From: Aquabacterium sp.
Lineage (GTDB): Bacteria > Pseudomonadota > Gammaproteobacteria > Burkholderiales > Burkholderiaceae_C
Reading direction: 5' to 3'
DNA length: 64,000 nucleotides
NCBI GenBank assembly: GCA_023266355.1
Contig: JAHFQM010000010.1
Location: 1 to 64,000 of the forward strand
Shown: piece after piece, positions 33,871 through 43,567 of the stretch
Numbering within the stretch: the stretch's first letter is position 1
Layout: every line of letters begins with the position of its first letter
Position numbers and translations under genes: made by a program
Notes under the pieces: generated by a model
Database searches by the model: none
What the model saw: the letters and a program-made list of their open reading frames with translations, nothing else
What the model was told of the DNA's origin: nothing

Positions 33871-36800
33871 TCAGCATTCGAGCAAGATTCGGTCGTTCGG
33901 CACGACGGGTTTGGCGCCCAGGCGCGCCGAGCCCACGTGGCCGCTGCCCAGCACGAGGGCCGGGGCGATGTCGGGTTCCCGGCTGCCCAGGCCGAGCAAG
34001 GTGTCCAGGCCCAGACGCACCTGGCCGATGCGCAGCAGCGCCCAGTAGGGTTTGATGTCGAAGGCGGTGTGGGCGGGTTTGGCCAGGGCCACGACGCGGC
34101 GGGCGTGGTCCACCTGGCGTGCCACGGTGTCGGCATCGGTGTCGGGGCCGGAGATGGGCAGCAGCACGCTGAAGCGGTGGGCGCGCGCGGCGATGGGGGC
34201 CACGCGGGTTTCGAACAGCGCCCAGTCGGTCAGCGCCACGGGGTTCGATGGCAGCTCGGTGGGCGGCGGCAGCACGTCGAACGAGGGCCAGGTGCTGGCG
34301 GTGTCGCGCTGGTAGAGGCCGATGCGGACGTGCCTGCGCGCCACGGCGGCCTGCCAGCGGCGCAGCTGGCGCAGCAACAGGGGGTCGAGCTGCGCGATGA
34401 ACTTTCGCCAGGCGCCTTGCTGCGCGGTGTTGTCCTGCGGCCAGCGCGTGGGCAGGGGCAGGCCCAGGCCGGCGTCTTGCCCGGTCGCCACCCAGCGTCG
34501 CCAGGCGGTGTCGAGGTCGGACGCCAAGGTGGGCACGGCGCCCAGCGTGGCCTGGCAAAAGCCCGCCCAGGCGGCGAGCGTGCCGGCGGGCACATCGGCA
34601 GGGGGCAGGGGGCTGAAGCGTGTGGATGTGACGGTGTCCGAGCTGGTCGCCAAGCCCTGTGCGACGCGCCAGTCGCGCCAGCGGCGGTGCAGGCCTTCGG
34701 CGCCTTCGTTGAGCGTCCAGCGCGCACCGGGGACGACCACGCGCGGGGCATCGTCCGGCGTGACAACGGTTTCGCCCAGCAAGGCCGGCGGCAGGGAGCG
34801 GGTCAGGTAACCCTCGAGCAGGCGCACGCCGCGTGGCGCTTCCTGCGAGCGTGCGGGCAGGGCGAAATCGGCCTCGGGCACGCAGGGCGAGAGGGCCAGT
34901 TGCACCGCCAGGCGAAGGGCCTGCGGCGTGCCGCGGTACTGGTAGAGCGGCATGGCGTGGCGGATGAGCTGGCGCCGGCGCGCCTCGTCGAGCGCGGGGT
35001 CCAGCACCAGGCCCAGCCAGCCGGCCAGCCAGTCCAGCGTGTCGGTGGGGGCGCTGCGCACGTCGAACAGCGCGCGGGCCGTGGCGATGCGGTCTTCCAG
35101 CGCGGTGAACTGACCTTCGAAGTTGGCCAGGAAACGCTCCAGGAAATCGGCCGAGGCGGCGTCTTCGCGGTAGGCCGCGGGCAGGTAGTGCTGCAGGTAG
35201 GAAAAGCGCGGCCGCCAGGCGCGCAAGGTGGTGATGCGGGGCGTGCTCAGCTCGTTGCCCTGCAGCGTCAGGCGGAGCTGCAACCAGCGTCCGCGGGCGC
35301 CTTGCAGCAGCAGTTCCCAGGTGCCGTGGCCTCGGGCGGCGTCGGTGGTGGCGCCTGGGCCTTCGATCAACCAGGGCAGCTCGCTGCCGTCGGGGCGGAG
35401 CAGGGGCGTGGGCTCGTCGGTGAAGGGCAGGTCGGGCAGCAGCTTGGCGTCGTCCGACCAGCGGCTGGCCACCTGCACGCGACAGCCCGCCGGGATGCAG
35501 GCGTCCAGCATGACGCGGTGCCACACGCAGCCGGGGTCGCCGCCATCGAAGGGCACCGTCAGCAGGGCGGCTTCGGGCACGTGGCGCGGCCGGCGCTGCG
35601 CAACCAGGGGCAGCCAGTTGGACTCGCTGGCGTACAGCAGGCCGGTGTCGCCCTCGACCTGCGCCAGGCCGCCGCTCACCAGTTGCAGCCCGCCGTAGCG
35701 CTTGAGTGGCAGGTAGCCGGCCTGGGCGGCGAGCTTCAGGGTGTGCGGCTGGGCGGCATCCCACAGCAGTTCGAAGACGTAGGCCTGGTTGCCCTCGGTG
35801 GACACCAGCACCAGCCGTGGCGGGTTCAGCTTGGCGTTGCCCGGGCCATCGGCGTGGAAGGCGAAGTCGAAGCCGCGCAGGCTCAGGCCGGGGCGGTCTT
35901 GCGCAGGCGTCACACGCAGCACGTCGCTGGCCGAGGCCTGGGCCTGCAACACGCCGCCCACGTAGAGGCTGACCAGCGCGAAGCCATCGGCACCGGCCTC
36001 GTCAAGCACCAGGATGCCGCCGTCGGGCAGCACCTCGATGGCCACGGGGTGGCCGCCGCCCAGCGCGGTGGTCTGCAGGGTGAACCAGGGTGGGTGTGGG
36101 GTGGCGGTGCTCGGGTTGGGTGGGCTTGCGTCCAGTGGGCTGTCTGCGGCATCACTGGCCTGGAAGTCCGGCGGTGTCTGCGCGGCCAGGGGCGACACGG
36201 GGAAGACCGCCTCCATGCCCAGGCGGCGGTTGAGCAGCCACACGCGGTGGCCGATGTTGTCTAGCACGGCCAGGCCGCCGCAGGGCCGCGCGGCCATGTC
36301 CAGCGGCGACATCACCCAGGGCAGGGGCCAGCTCAGCGGCAGGGGCGGGCCACCGGCCAGCAGGTCGAAGACGAGGAAGCCCGACAGCGGCGTGCTGACG
36401 GGTTTCACACCGACGACGAGGTAGTGCGCGCGCGTCACGGCCAAGCCCACCCAATCTGGCGGCGGTGGTGGCGATGCAGGCTCGGCAGGCGCGAAGGCGC
36501 CGGGCTCGGGTGTGGGCTCGGGTGTGCTCACCGGCCAGAAGGTGCTGACGCGGCCGGTGCCGGCGTTGCGCACGGTGATGCGGCTGCCGCCGTCCACGAT
36601 GGCGTAAATGTTGCCGTTGGCGTCGGCCGCGGCACCCAGGCGTTGCGCGGTCGAGGGGGCCACATCGCCCTTGGCAGGCGCGAAGCGGCTGACCCGCTGC
36701 GCCAGGCCGATGCTGGCTTGCGCGGCGTCGAAGGCCAAGGGCGCGGCTTCGCTTTCGGCCTCGTCGGACCACAGCGTGTCCAGCAGGGGCTGGCCGGGCC

Positions 36801-36882
36801 AGGCGGCGGCGTCCAGGCGGCACTGGCCCCAGTCCTGGCGACCGAGCACCAGGGCGAAGCGCGAACCGTTGGCGTCTTGCAT
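33871..36882 (-). CDS. Tail protein I-like baseplate component (Pvc12-like)
   Basis: The product has 1003 residues. The C-terminal ~450 residues match the phage tail protein of CIS baseplates: YLQHYLPAAYREDAASADFLERFLANFEGQFTALEDRI followed by DWLAGWLGLVLDPALDEARRRQLI. The N-terminal ~550 residues form NHL/beta-propeller-like repeats (GAAADANGNIYAIVDGG, CGGLAVLDNIGHRVWLL, GGILVLDEAGADGF), usual for the longer CIS homologues. The protein forms a baseplate wedge together with the J-like and gp25-like proteins and probably holds the fibres. It is followed 27 bases later by the fibre gene. Confidence 0.85.
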   Translation of the reverse strand: MQDANGSRFALVLGRQDWGQCRLDAAAWPGQPLLDTLWSDEAESEAAPLAFDAAQASIGLAQRVSRFAPAKGDVAPSTAQRLGAAADANGNIYAIVDGGSRITVRNAGTGRVSTFWPVSTPEPTPEPGAFAPAEPASPPPPPDWVGLAVTRAHYLVVGVKPVSTPLSGFLVFDLLAGGPPLPLSWPLPWVMSPLDMAARPCGGLAVLDNIGHRVWLLNRRLGMEAVFPVSPLAAQTPPDFQASDAADSPLDASPPNPSTATPHPPWFTLQTTALGGGHPVAIEVLPDGGILVLDEAGADGFALVSLYVGGVLQAQASASDVLRVTPAQDRPGLSLRGFDFAFHADGPGNAKLNPPRLVLVSTEGNQAYVFELLWDAAQPHTLKLAAQAGYLPLKRYGGLQLVSGGLAQVEGDTGLLYASESNWLPLVAQRRPRHVPEAALLTVPFDGGDPGCVWHRVMLDACIPAGCRVQVASRWSDDAKLLPDLPFTDEPTPLLRPDGSELPWLIEGPGATTDAARGHGTWELLLQGARGRWLQLRLTLQGNELSTPRITTLRAWRPRFSYLQHYLPAAYREDAASADFLERFLANFEGQFTALEDRIATARALFDVRSAPTDTLDWLAGWLGLVLDPALDEARRRQLIRHAMPLYQYRGTPQALRLAVQLALSPCVPEADFALPARSQEAPRGVRLLEGYLTRSLPPALLGETVVTPDDAPRVVVPGARWTLNEGAEGLHRRWRDWRVAQGLATSSDTVTSTRFSPLPPADVPAGTLAAWAGFCQATLGAVPTLASDLDTAWRRWVATGQDAGLGLPLPTRWPQDNTAQQGAWRKFIAQLDPLLLRQLRRWQAAVARRHVRIGLYQRDTASTWPSFDVLPPPTELPSNPVALTDWALFETRVAPIAARAHRFSVLLPISGPDTDADTVARQVDHARRVVALAKPAHTAFDIKPYWALLRIGQVRLGLDTLLGLGSREPDIAPALVLGSGHVGSARLGAKPVVPNDRILLEC

Positions 36883-36935
36883 GGGGGCTCCTGTGTCCTG
36901 TTCTTCGTGGGGTTCAGTGGGTGATCAGCACGCGG

Positions 36936-39197
36936 TCAGCACTCTCGTGGCACGGTGGGCACGGGCACCACGCGGCCGCGTGCACCGCTGTTGGCCTGGC
37001 CGCTGCCGTCGCCACTGCCCTGGCCGAGCAGGTTGTCGATGGGGATGGCGTCGCCCAGCTCCACGCTCAGGCCCAGCAGGCGCGGCAGCTGCAGGCCGCG
37101 CAGCGGCAGCTCTTCGGGCACGTCGCTGCCATCGCCTTGCGCCAGCTTCAGGCCGTTGACGCGCAGCACACCGGGCACGCGCGCGGCCTCGGCCATCAGC
37201 TCCAGGCGGTTGACGCCGCGGCCCAGCGGCCAGCCGTCTTCGAGGCCGGGCAGGTCGGTGGCACCGTCGGTGCGCGAAGGGGCCAGCACGGCGCGCAGGC
37301 GGGCTTTGACGGCGTCGCGCACCTCGGGCACGGTGTGGCCACCCGCCACGGTGATGCCCACCGAGAGCCAGATCGGCACATACTGCGGCCCACGCAGCAC
37401 CAGCTCGGTGGTGATGAGGCGGCGTGCATCGAGGTGGTGGCACAGCGCGTCGATGAAGGCGCGGTCGGGCAGCGGGGCGTCGGGCTGGACGGGGTCGTGG
37501 CGCGGCACCAGCATCAGCGTGACCACGCCGGGCGCGTCACCGGCTTGGGTCAGGCCGAGGTCGGGGTGGTAGGCGGCCAGCACCTCCACGCGGGCGATGT
37601 CGATGCCCGGCGCGCGGCGGGCGATTTCGGCGAAGTCGTCGGCGGTGACGAGGCGATCGCGGTGGCGCACGAAGGCCGAGACGCGCTTTTCGCCACTGGC
37701 CACGTCTTCGGCATCGGCGCCGCCCCAGGTGGGCAGCGGGTTGCGCACCTGCACGCCGCTGGGCAGGCCGGGGCCGCTGCGGATGGCACCTGCGGGCACG
37801 TTGCCGGCGCGGCCATCGCAGACGTCGTACTGCGCCACGATGCGCGCGCCTTGCGGCGGGCGGCGTCCGCGCAGGCCATCGCCGAAGCGCACGGTGCCGG
37901 CTTCGGGGTCGATCAGGTAAGCGTTCACCGGGCGCGGGTCGGTCACGCGGCTGCCCAGGCCTGCCTGGCTGCCCGCCACCCGCACCTCGGGGCCGGCGGC
38001 GAGCAGGTCGTCCACCGCCGTCCAGGTGGCAGGGCCGGCCGTGTCGATGACCTGGACCACGGCCGATGCGGGCACCACGCCGCTGCGTGCCAGCGTGAAG
38101 AGCTGGTCGGGCTGGCCATCGCCCGTGCCCAGCAACTCGTTGCGCACGGCCACGCGTTGGTCGATCAGGGTGGCGTTCACGCCGGCCCAGCGCATGCGCG
38201 CACCGGCCGAGCTCGATGGCGTCACGCGCACCCAGGTGACGATGCGCCCGGCCACGGCCGAATCCTCCAGCGCGGGGGGGAAGTCGCCCACGCCGGCTTC
38301 CAGCGGGTCGAGGTTGTCCCAGGTGGCGATGTCGGCGGCGCGGGCGGGCAAGGGCAGCTCGACGATGCCGGGGCCGTTGAGCACATCGGCCGCGCGCGCC
38401 GGTTGCAGGGCGCTGTACTGGGCCGTGGGCGCGCTGCCATCGGGCGGCGTGAGGACCTTCGGCAGGGCGTAGCTCACCAAGGCCTCGGGCTCGCCTTGCA
38501 CCAGGCCTTGGCCGACCGTGCCCAGGGTGCGCGGCTGCCCATCGGCATCGGGCACCAGGCCCAGGCTGAGCGTCTTGCCGGCCAGGGCTTGCGCGGCTTG
38601 GGCCGCGGTGGTGCCGGGCGTGGCCAGCAGCGCGATCCACAAGGCGCCGTCCACCGTGTCGCCACTGAGCGAGACGCTGCGGCTGCCATCGAGCTCGCGC
38701 GTTTCGTAGCTGTCGAGCAGGGGCGTGTTCGCGCTCGGGTCCACCGTCTTGTAGAGCAACTCGTAATAGGCCTGGTCGGTGGCACTGAGCTGCACCCGTT
38801 GTTTGACGAAGGCGCGGCTTTCCAGCGGCAGCACGTCGATGGCACCCGCCGTGCGGAAGGCGATGGCACCGGCGCGCACTTCGGTGGCTTGGGCCAGGGT
38901 GGGCACGACGCCATCGACCCGGTTGCTGCTGAACACGCACAGGCCCTGGGCCGGGGTGACGGCGGCCAGGGGCACGCCCAGCAGGCGCAGGAACTTGGCG
39001 CGGCTGACCTCGGGCACGCGGTTGGCGCGGTAGAGCAGGCTCTCCGTCAGGAAGGCGAAGAGCTCGACCAGGGTGACGCCGGGGTCGCTCTCGGAAAGCT
39101 GCGTCCACTCGGGCGTGTGCACGGGCACGCGCGCCAGGGTGTCGCGCACGAGGTCGGCGTAGCGGCGGTCGTCGATGCTGGGGACTTGGAGCGGCAT
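36936..39197 (-). CDS. Baseplate J-like protein (Pvc11-like)
   Basis: The product has 753 residues and starts MPLQVPSIDDRRYADLVRD. Segments typical of putative CIS baseplate assembly proteins are visible: WTQLSESDPGVTLVELFAFLTESLLYRANRVPE near the N-terminus, FGDGLRGRRPPQGARIVAQYDVCDGRAGNVPAGAI near 430-465, and RAPGIDIARVEVLAAYHPD. It corresponds to gpJ of phage P2 and T4 gp6 and builds the wedge ring that triggers sheath contraction. It lies 83 bases after the gp25-like gene and 53 bases before the tail protein I-like gene. Confidence 0.88.
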   Translation of the reverse strand: MPLQVPSIDDRRYADLVRDTLARVPVHTPEWTQLSESDPGVTLVELFAFLTESLLYRANRVPEVSRAKFLRLLGVPLAAVTPAQGLCVFSSNRVDGVVPTLAQATEVRAGAIAFRTAGAIDVLPLESRAFVKQRVQLSATDQAYYELLYKTVDPSANTPLLDSYETRELDGSRSVSLSGDTVDGALWIALLATPGTTAAQAAQALAGKTLSLGLVPDADGQPRTLGTVGQGLVQGEPEALVSYALPKVLTPPDGSAPTAQYSALQPARAADVLNGPGIVELPLPARAADIATWDNLDPLEAGVGDFPPALEDSAVAGRIVTWVRVTPSSSAGARMRWAGVNATLIDQRVAVRNELLGTGDGQPDQLFTLARSGVVPASAVVQVIDTAGPATWTAVDDLLAAGPEVRVAGSQAGLGSRVTDPRPVNAYLIDPEAGTVRFGDGLRGRRPPQGARIVAQYDVCDGRAGNVPAGAIRSGPGLPSGVQVRNPLPTWGGADAEDVASGEKRVSAFVRHRDRLVTADDFAEIARRAPGIDIARVEVLAAYHPDLGLTQAGDAPGVVTLMLVPRHDPVQPDAPLPDRAFIDALCHHLDARRLITTELVLRGPQYVPIWLSVGITVAGGHTVPEVRDAVKARLRAVLAPSRTDGATDLPGLEDGWPLGRGVNRLELMAEAARVPGVLRVNGLKLAQGDGSDVPEELPLRGLQLPRLLGLSVELGDAIPIDNLLGQGSGDGSGQANSGARGRVVPVPTVPREC

Positions 39198-39280
39198 GGT
39201 GGTGTCTCGGGTTCAGTCCAAGGTCGGTGCGTGGGGCAGCGGGGCGGCTCGATGGGGCTGCGCACAAGGCAGGTCGCGCC

Positions 39281-39673
39281 TCATGCCGACACCCCCACGT
39301 GCAGCGACACGCGCTCTTGCACCTGCGTGGCCACGAGGCGGTAGGTGATGGTGGCCAGCGCCGATTCGGCATCGGCCTCGTCGGCCTGCACCTCGACGGC
39401 CTCGACCTGGATGCGCGGCTCCCAGCGCTTGAGCGCCTCGGCGATGGTCTGGCGGATGAGCGTGTGCGTGGCCAGGGTGTTGGGCTCGAACAGGAAGCGG
39501 CGCAGGCCGGCGCCAAAGGCGGGCAGGCGCAGGCGCTCGCCCGGCTCGGTGCTCAGGACGATGCGGATGGCCTCGCGGACATTGGGCTCGCCTTCCGACC
39601 AGGCGATGCGGCCATCGGCCCCCACCCGCGGCGGGAAGGCCATGCCTCGGCCATAGACGCGTGCGCTGTCCAT
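39281..39673 (-). CDS. GPW/gp25-like baseplate protein (Pvc9-like)
   Basis: The product has 130 residues with the gp25 signature: an N-terminal YGRGMAFPPRVG, EGEPNVREAIRIVLSTEPGERLRLPAFGAGLRRFLFEP (conserved EPGER and FG.G.R.FLFEP), and RIQVEAVEVQ. In contractile systems gp25 sits in the inner baseplate and serves as the start point for sheath polymerisation. Its ATG overlaps the stop of the 693-residue protein gene by one base. Confidence 0.92.
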   Translation of the reverse strand: MDSARVYGRGMAFPPRVGADGRIAWSEGEPNVREAIRIVLSTEPGERLRLPAFGAGLRRFLFEPNTLATHTLIRQTIAEALKRWEPRIQVEAVEVQADEADAESALATITYRLVATQVQERVSLHVGVSA

Positions 39674-41754
39674 CACGGGGCCTTTCTGGCTTTGAAGCCG
39701 GGCAGGGGGAAGCACACGATGAACAGCGGCAGCCAGCGGAAGATGAAGTCCAGCAGGCTGACGATGATGGTCAGCAAGATCAGCGCGCAGATCGTGATGA
39801 TGGGGATCGACAGCGAGCACATCACGCCCAGCGACATGTCCTGCTGCTTGCACGGGCCCTTGTCGGCGACGTTGAAGTCCTTGTGGAAGGGCCAGGGCAG
39901 CACGCTGAGCACCAGGTCGCCGAAGGTGATGCCGCGGAAGCGGTCGAGGTGGCCGCACAGCATGTCGGACATCATGAAGACGGTGTTCTTGTCGAACTTG
40001 CGCAGGCCGGCCGGGCTGATGTCCACCGGCAGGCCGATGCGGATGGGGCGTGCGGGCGCGTCGGGGTCGAAGAAGCCGGCCATCTGGAAGGGCACGGTGG
40101 CGGCGCTGATGACGGTGCCTTCGAAAGGCGCGCAGTCGGGGCGCTCATAGACCAGGCGCATCACGTACCAGCCTTCGCGCATGTCGGTCGGGGTGAGGCT
40201 GGCCAGCGAGGGCTCGGGGGCCTTGGCCAGCAGGCTGTAGTCGGCCTCGGGCAGGTGCTCGGCGAGGGCCTCGATGCGCGTTTGGCGTTGCTCGGCGGGG
40301 TAGTCGTCGGGCGAGTTGGGCGGGGCCTCGGTGCTGTTGAGCGGGCTGGGCACCTCGTGCAGCGGGTCCACCAGCAGGAAGAGGAAGTTGGGCCAGTGCG
40401 CGGGCTTGGCTGCGCCAGCGACCGGAAGTTTGGCCGGGATCTCGAAAGGCGTCGTGGCGAAGTCCGTGCTGCCGGACAGGGCGTTCTCCAGCACATCGCT
40501 GAAATCGCCGATGCGGCGGATGGCGTCGGGCAGGTCCACGGCCAGCTCGGCGGGGGCGTAGGCGCTGTCGGGGTCGGTGATCGGCCAGGGTCCGGTGTGC
40601 ATCACATCGGGCTGGCGCACGCGCTTGAGCAGCGCATGGAAGCTGGCCACGGCGCTGCTGCCGGGCGGTGTGCCCACTTCGTCGTCGTCCAGCCACTGCA
40701 GGTAGTCGGGCAGGTGGGCGGTCAGCCAGGCGCGCAGGTCGAGCAAGGCGTACCAGGTGCTGAGCTGCAACTGGCTGCGCAGGTGGCGCAGGCGGGCGGG
40801 GTCGATCTTGCTGGCGTCGATCAAGACGCCGGTTTTGTCGTCGAAGGCCTCGCGGGCGTAGATGGATGGCGCCGGGGTGTCGGCCAGGGTCCGCGCGGTG
40901 TTGACCAGCGCACGCCAGGGCGCCAGCACATCGACGCGGAACTGCGTGGTGCGCGCGTGCGCGGCTTCTTCGCTGGCCGTGGGCGCGGTGTCCATGCGGC
41001 TGGCCGACTGGTAGGTCTCGCGGCGGCCCACTGGCACGCTGCCCACGAAGAGGCGGCGCGCTTGACGCTGGGCATCGACGTAGCGGGTCGGGAAGGTCGC
41101 CAGGCGTTCTTCGCCTTTCACCAGCTTGATGCGGGCTGTGGCCACCTCGGCACCTTGTGCGACCTGCCAGTGCCCGCTCTTGCCCGACAGCACCCAGGCG
41201 TGCTCGACCCACTCGTCCATGTGGGCCGGGTCGGGCTGCTTCAAGGCGCGGCGCGGGTCGATGCCGGTGGTCGCGTTGAGCTCGGTTTTCAGGAACAGCC
41301 GGCGCAGCACGAAAGACACCTTCTGCCGGCCGACATCGACGGCACGGTCGGGCAGGCCCGGCGTCTGGCAGACCAGCGAACCGGCCACCAGGTAATGCCG
41401 CTGGTGCGCGGCCTGGTAGAGCTTGAGCGGCTGCGGCAAGGCCACCGCAGGCAGGGCTTGCGACTTGGCGCGCGCCTGGCGGGCCAGGGGCAGCAGGCGG
41501 CTGGGCGGGCGCTCCAGCCACGCGGCGGGGTTGGGCTTGGGGCCGGCGTGCGGCGCGCGCCAGGTCTCGGCCTGGGCGGTGTACTCGGGCAGGGCCTGCG
41601 GGTGCTGGGCCAGGGTGGCCAGCACCTCGTCCATGAAGTCGTCGGTGGCGAAGCGCAGGATCTGCGGTTGCGCGATCAGGCCGGGCACGGCGCGTGCGGC
41701 TTCGCCGGTGCGCCAGAACGGCGGCGGGGCGGTCCATTGCAGGGGGTGCGTCAT
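39673..41754 (-). CDS. 693-residue eCIS baseplate-region protein with hydrophobic C-terminus
   Basis: The product has 693 residues and no family that can be named with confidence. The N-terminal part is soluble and charged. The last ~55 residues are strikingly hydrophobic (IPIITICALILLTIIVSLLD followed by FIFRWLPLFIVCFPLP), enough for two closely spaced membrane helices or a hairpin, ending in KARKAP. It lies between the gp5-like spike gene and gp25, where PVC clusters carry the spike-tip gene pvc10; no PAAR motif is seen here. A membrane-anchoring or target-membrane-inserting role is an inference. The start is five bases after the gp5-like stop. Confidence 0.6.
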   Translation of the reverse strand: MTHPLQWTAPPPFWRTGEAARAVPGLIAQPQILRFATDDFMDEVLATLAQHPQALPEYTAQAETWRAPHAGPKPNPAAWLERPPSRLLPLARQARAKSQALPAVALPQPLKLYQAAHQRHYLVAGSLVCQTPGLPDRAVDVGRQKVSFVLRRLFLKTELNATTGIDPRRALKQPDPAHMDEWVEHAWVLSGKSGHWQVAQGAEVATARIKLVKGEERLATFPTRYVDAQRQARRLFVGSVPVGRRETYQSASRMDTAPTASEEAAHARTTQFRVDVLAPWRALVNTARTLADTPAPSIYAREAFDDKTGVLIDASKIDPARLRHLRSQLQLSTWYALLDLRAWLTAHLPDYLQWLDDDEVGTPPGSSAVASFHALLKRVRQPDVMHTGPWPITDPDSAYAPAELAVDLPDAIRRIGDFSDVLENALSGSTDFATTPFEIPAKLPVAGAAKPAHWPNFLFLLVDPLHEVPSPLNSTEAPPNSPDDYPAEQRQTRIEALAEHLPEADYSLLAKAPEPSLASLTPTDMREGWYVMRLVYERPDCAPFEGTVISAATVPFQMAGFFDPDAPARPIRIGLPVDISPAGLRKFDKNTVFMMSDMLCGHLDRFRGITFGDLVLSVLPWPFHKDFNVADKGPCKQQDMSLGVMCSLSIPIITICALILLTIIVSLLDFIFRWLPLFIVCFPLPGFKARKAP

Positions 41755-41759
41755 GGTGC

Positions 41760-42494
41760 TCACCAGATGTTGCCCGCGCCCGGCGTGTAGGAGGCGCTGA
41801 TGATGCTGTTGCAGATGACGGTGTCGGCCTTGACCACACCGCTGAACTTGCTCATGCCCGCATCGACCGTGACCATGCTGGCCGAGACCTCGACGAGGCT
41901 GGCCTGCACCGTGACCTTGGCCGATGCGTTGACGGTGATGCCCGAGGTCTCCAGCTTCACCGAGTTGCCATTGCTGTCTTCGATCTCGATGGCGCCGGGG
42001 CCATCTTTCAGCGTGACCTTCTGGCCGCCCGGCGTCTCGACGATGAACTGCTCTTGGCCGTTGCTGTCGTCCATGGTCAGCTTCACGCCATTGCGCGAAC
42101 GCAGCACCTTGAGGTTGTTCTGCGCGCTGCCGTCCATCTGCTGCGGCGGGGCATCGCGGCCGTTCCACAACGCGCCGATGACGAAGGGTCGGCGCAGGTC
42201 GCCGCCCTCGAAGGCCAGCAGCACTTCGTCATCGACATCGGGGATGAACCAGGAGCCGCGGTTGTTGCCGCCCATCAGCGTGCTCAGGCGCGCCCACAGT
42301 TCGCAGGCGGCACCCGCGCTGTCGGGCAACCAGGGCAGGCGCACCTTCACGCGGCCCTGGCTGTCGGGGTCGCGCAGGTCGGTGACGGTGGCGGGGTGGA
42401 CGCCATGGAAAAGGCCGCCCCAGCCCACGGGTGCGCGGGCGTGGAGCAGGGCGTCGAGGGCGTCGTGCCCGGTGGGTGCGAGGGTTGCGAGCAT
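41760..42494 (-). CDS. gp5/VgrG-like central spike protein (Pvc8 C-terminal part)
   Basis: The product has 244 residues. An OB-fold of the baseplate V/gp5 type spans about 30-115 (VTDLRDPDSQGRVKVRLPWL, WFIPDVDDEVLLAFEGGDLRRPFVIGALWNG). It is followed by a beta-rich needle (VTLKDGPGAIEIEDSNGNSV, VKLETSGITVNASAKVTVQA). It forms the trimeric spike under the tube. In PVC the gp27 and gp5 parts are one protein, but here they are separate genes with a one-base overlap. Confidence 0.9.
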   Translation of the reverse strand: MLATLAPTGHDALDALLHARAPVGWGGLFHGVHPATVTDLRDPDSQGRVKVRLPWLPDSAGAACELWARLSTLMGGNNRGSWFIPDVDDEVLLAFEGGDLRRPFVIGALWNGRDAPPQQMDGSAQNNLKVLRSRNGVKLTMDDSNGQEQFIVETPGGQKVTLKDGPGAIEIEDSNGNSVKLETSGITVNASAKVTVQASLVEVSASMVTVDAGMSKFSGVVKADTVICNSIISASYTPGAGNIW

Positions 42495-43564
42495 CAGGGC
42501 CTCCCCAGCCAGGCGCGTTCGACCGTGAATTCGGTGCGCAGGCCATGGGTCTCGTCGAAGCGGTGCAGCACCTCGCTGAGGCCATAGGCGCCGCTGAACA
42601 AAGGCCCCAGACCGTCGAGTTGCACGCTGGCGCCGGCGCGCAGGCGCACGTCGGTGTCGGTCTCGCCATGGCCGCGCACGAAGCGGCGGGCGAGTGCGCG
42701 CAGATGGGATTCGGCCTCGGTGCGCGCGCTGGCCGCATCGGGCGGCACGCGGTGCGAGACGGTGTCATGCCGCGCACCGAAGGCCTGTTGCAGGATCTGT
42801 GGGCCGCTGTCGCCCGCGCTGGCCTCGTTGCCCAGGCTGCTGGCCGTGGCTTCTTCCGACACCGCTTGCTTGTTGGCCACGTCCCAGCCCGTGCAGTGCA
42901 AGGAGGTGCGCTGGTGGGCCAGGTCGGCCGCGACGTGGAAGCGCCGCAGCGTGCCGCCGTGCAACAGCGTCATCGCCGGGCGCGGACGGCTGGGGCGGGG
43001 GTGGGCGGTGAGCTTGCCGTCGGCGACGACCAAGTCGGCATCGGCCACCAGCATGCGGCGGCGCAGGAAGGCCAGGTCGCTTTCGTTGGCCTGCACCAGC
43101 AAGGGCCAGGTCGGGCCGGACAGGTTGACATCGGTCTGCAGGCCGTGGTCGTTGGCGATCTGGTTGAGCACGTCGGCATCGCTCACGCGCTCGAAGCTGC
43201 GGGTGCGGCGGGTCATGCGCAGGTCCTGCAGCGGGTCGTCCACGCGCACCACCAGCGTCGGTGGCGTGAGCGCCGGGAAGCGCGCCTCGATGGCCGTGAC
43301 CTTGCCCTCGAACAGGGTGTCGTCACCCAGCTTGATCACGAAGCGCTTGCCGAACTCCAGCACATCGCGCTGGAACCACAGGAAGCCGAGCTGGCCCTGC
43401 GCGTTGGCGCCCCAGTTGCCGAACTCGGCCTCGCAGGTGGCCAGGCCATCGGTGGTGTCGCTCACCTGCAGGCGCAGCAGGCCGCTGTCGAGCTCCGGGC
43501 GCGCCTGGCCATCGACCTCCAGCTTGGGCCGGGCCGAGGTGATGGCGCTGCGGTTGGCGTCCAT
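42494..43564 (-). CDS. gp27/late control D-like spike hub protein
   Basis: The product has 356 residues, homologous by pattern to phage late control protein D and the N-terminal half of VgrG. Features: PELDSGLLRLQVSDTTDGLATCEAEFGNWG, ALTPPTLVVRVDDPLQDLRMTRRTRSFERVSDADVLNQIANDHGL, and ANESDLAFLRRRM, the classic gp27 signature. It adapts the six-fold tube to the three-fold spike. It is separated by three bases from the 54-residue protein gene upstream. Confidence 0.88.
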   Translation of the reverse strand: MDANRSAITSARPKLEVDGQARPELDSGLLRLQVSDTTDGLATCEAEFGNWGANAQGQLGFLWFQRDVLEFGKRFVIKLGDDTLFEGKVTAIEARFPALTPPTLVVRVDDPLQDLRMTRRTRSFERVSDADVLNQIANDHGLQTDVNLSGPTWPLLVQANESDLAFLRRRMLVADADLVVADGKLTAHPRPSRPRPAMTLLHGGTLRRFHVAADLAHQRTSLHCTGWDVANKQAVSEEATASSLGNEASAGDSGPQILQQAFGARHDTVSHRVPPDAASARTEAESHLRALARRFVRGHGETDTDVRLRAGASVQLDGLGPLFSGAYGLSEVLHRFDETHGLRTEFTVERAWLGRP

Positions 43565-43567
43565 GGT

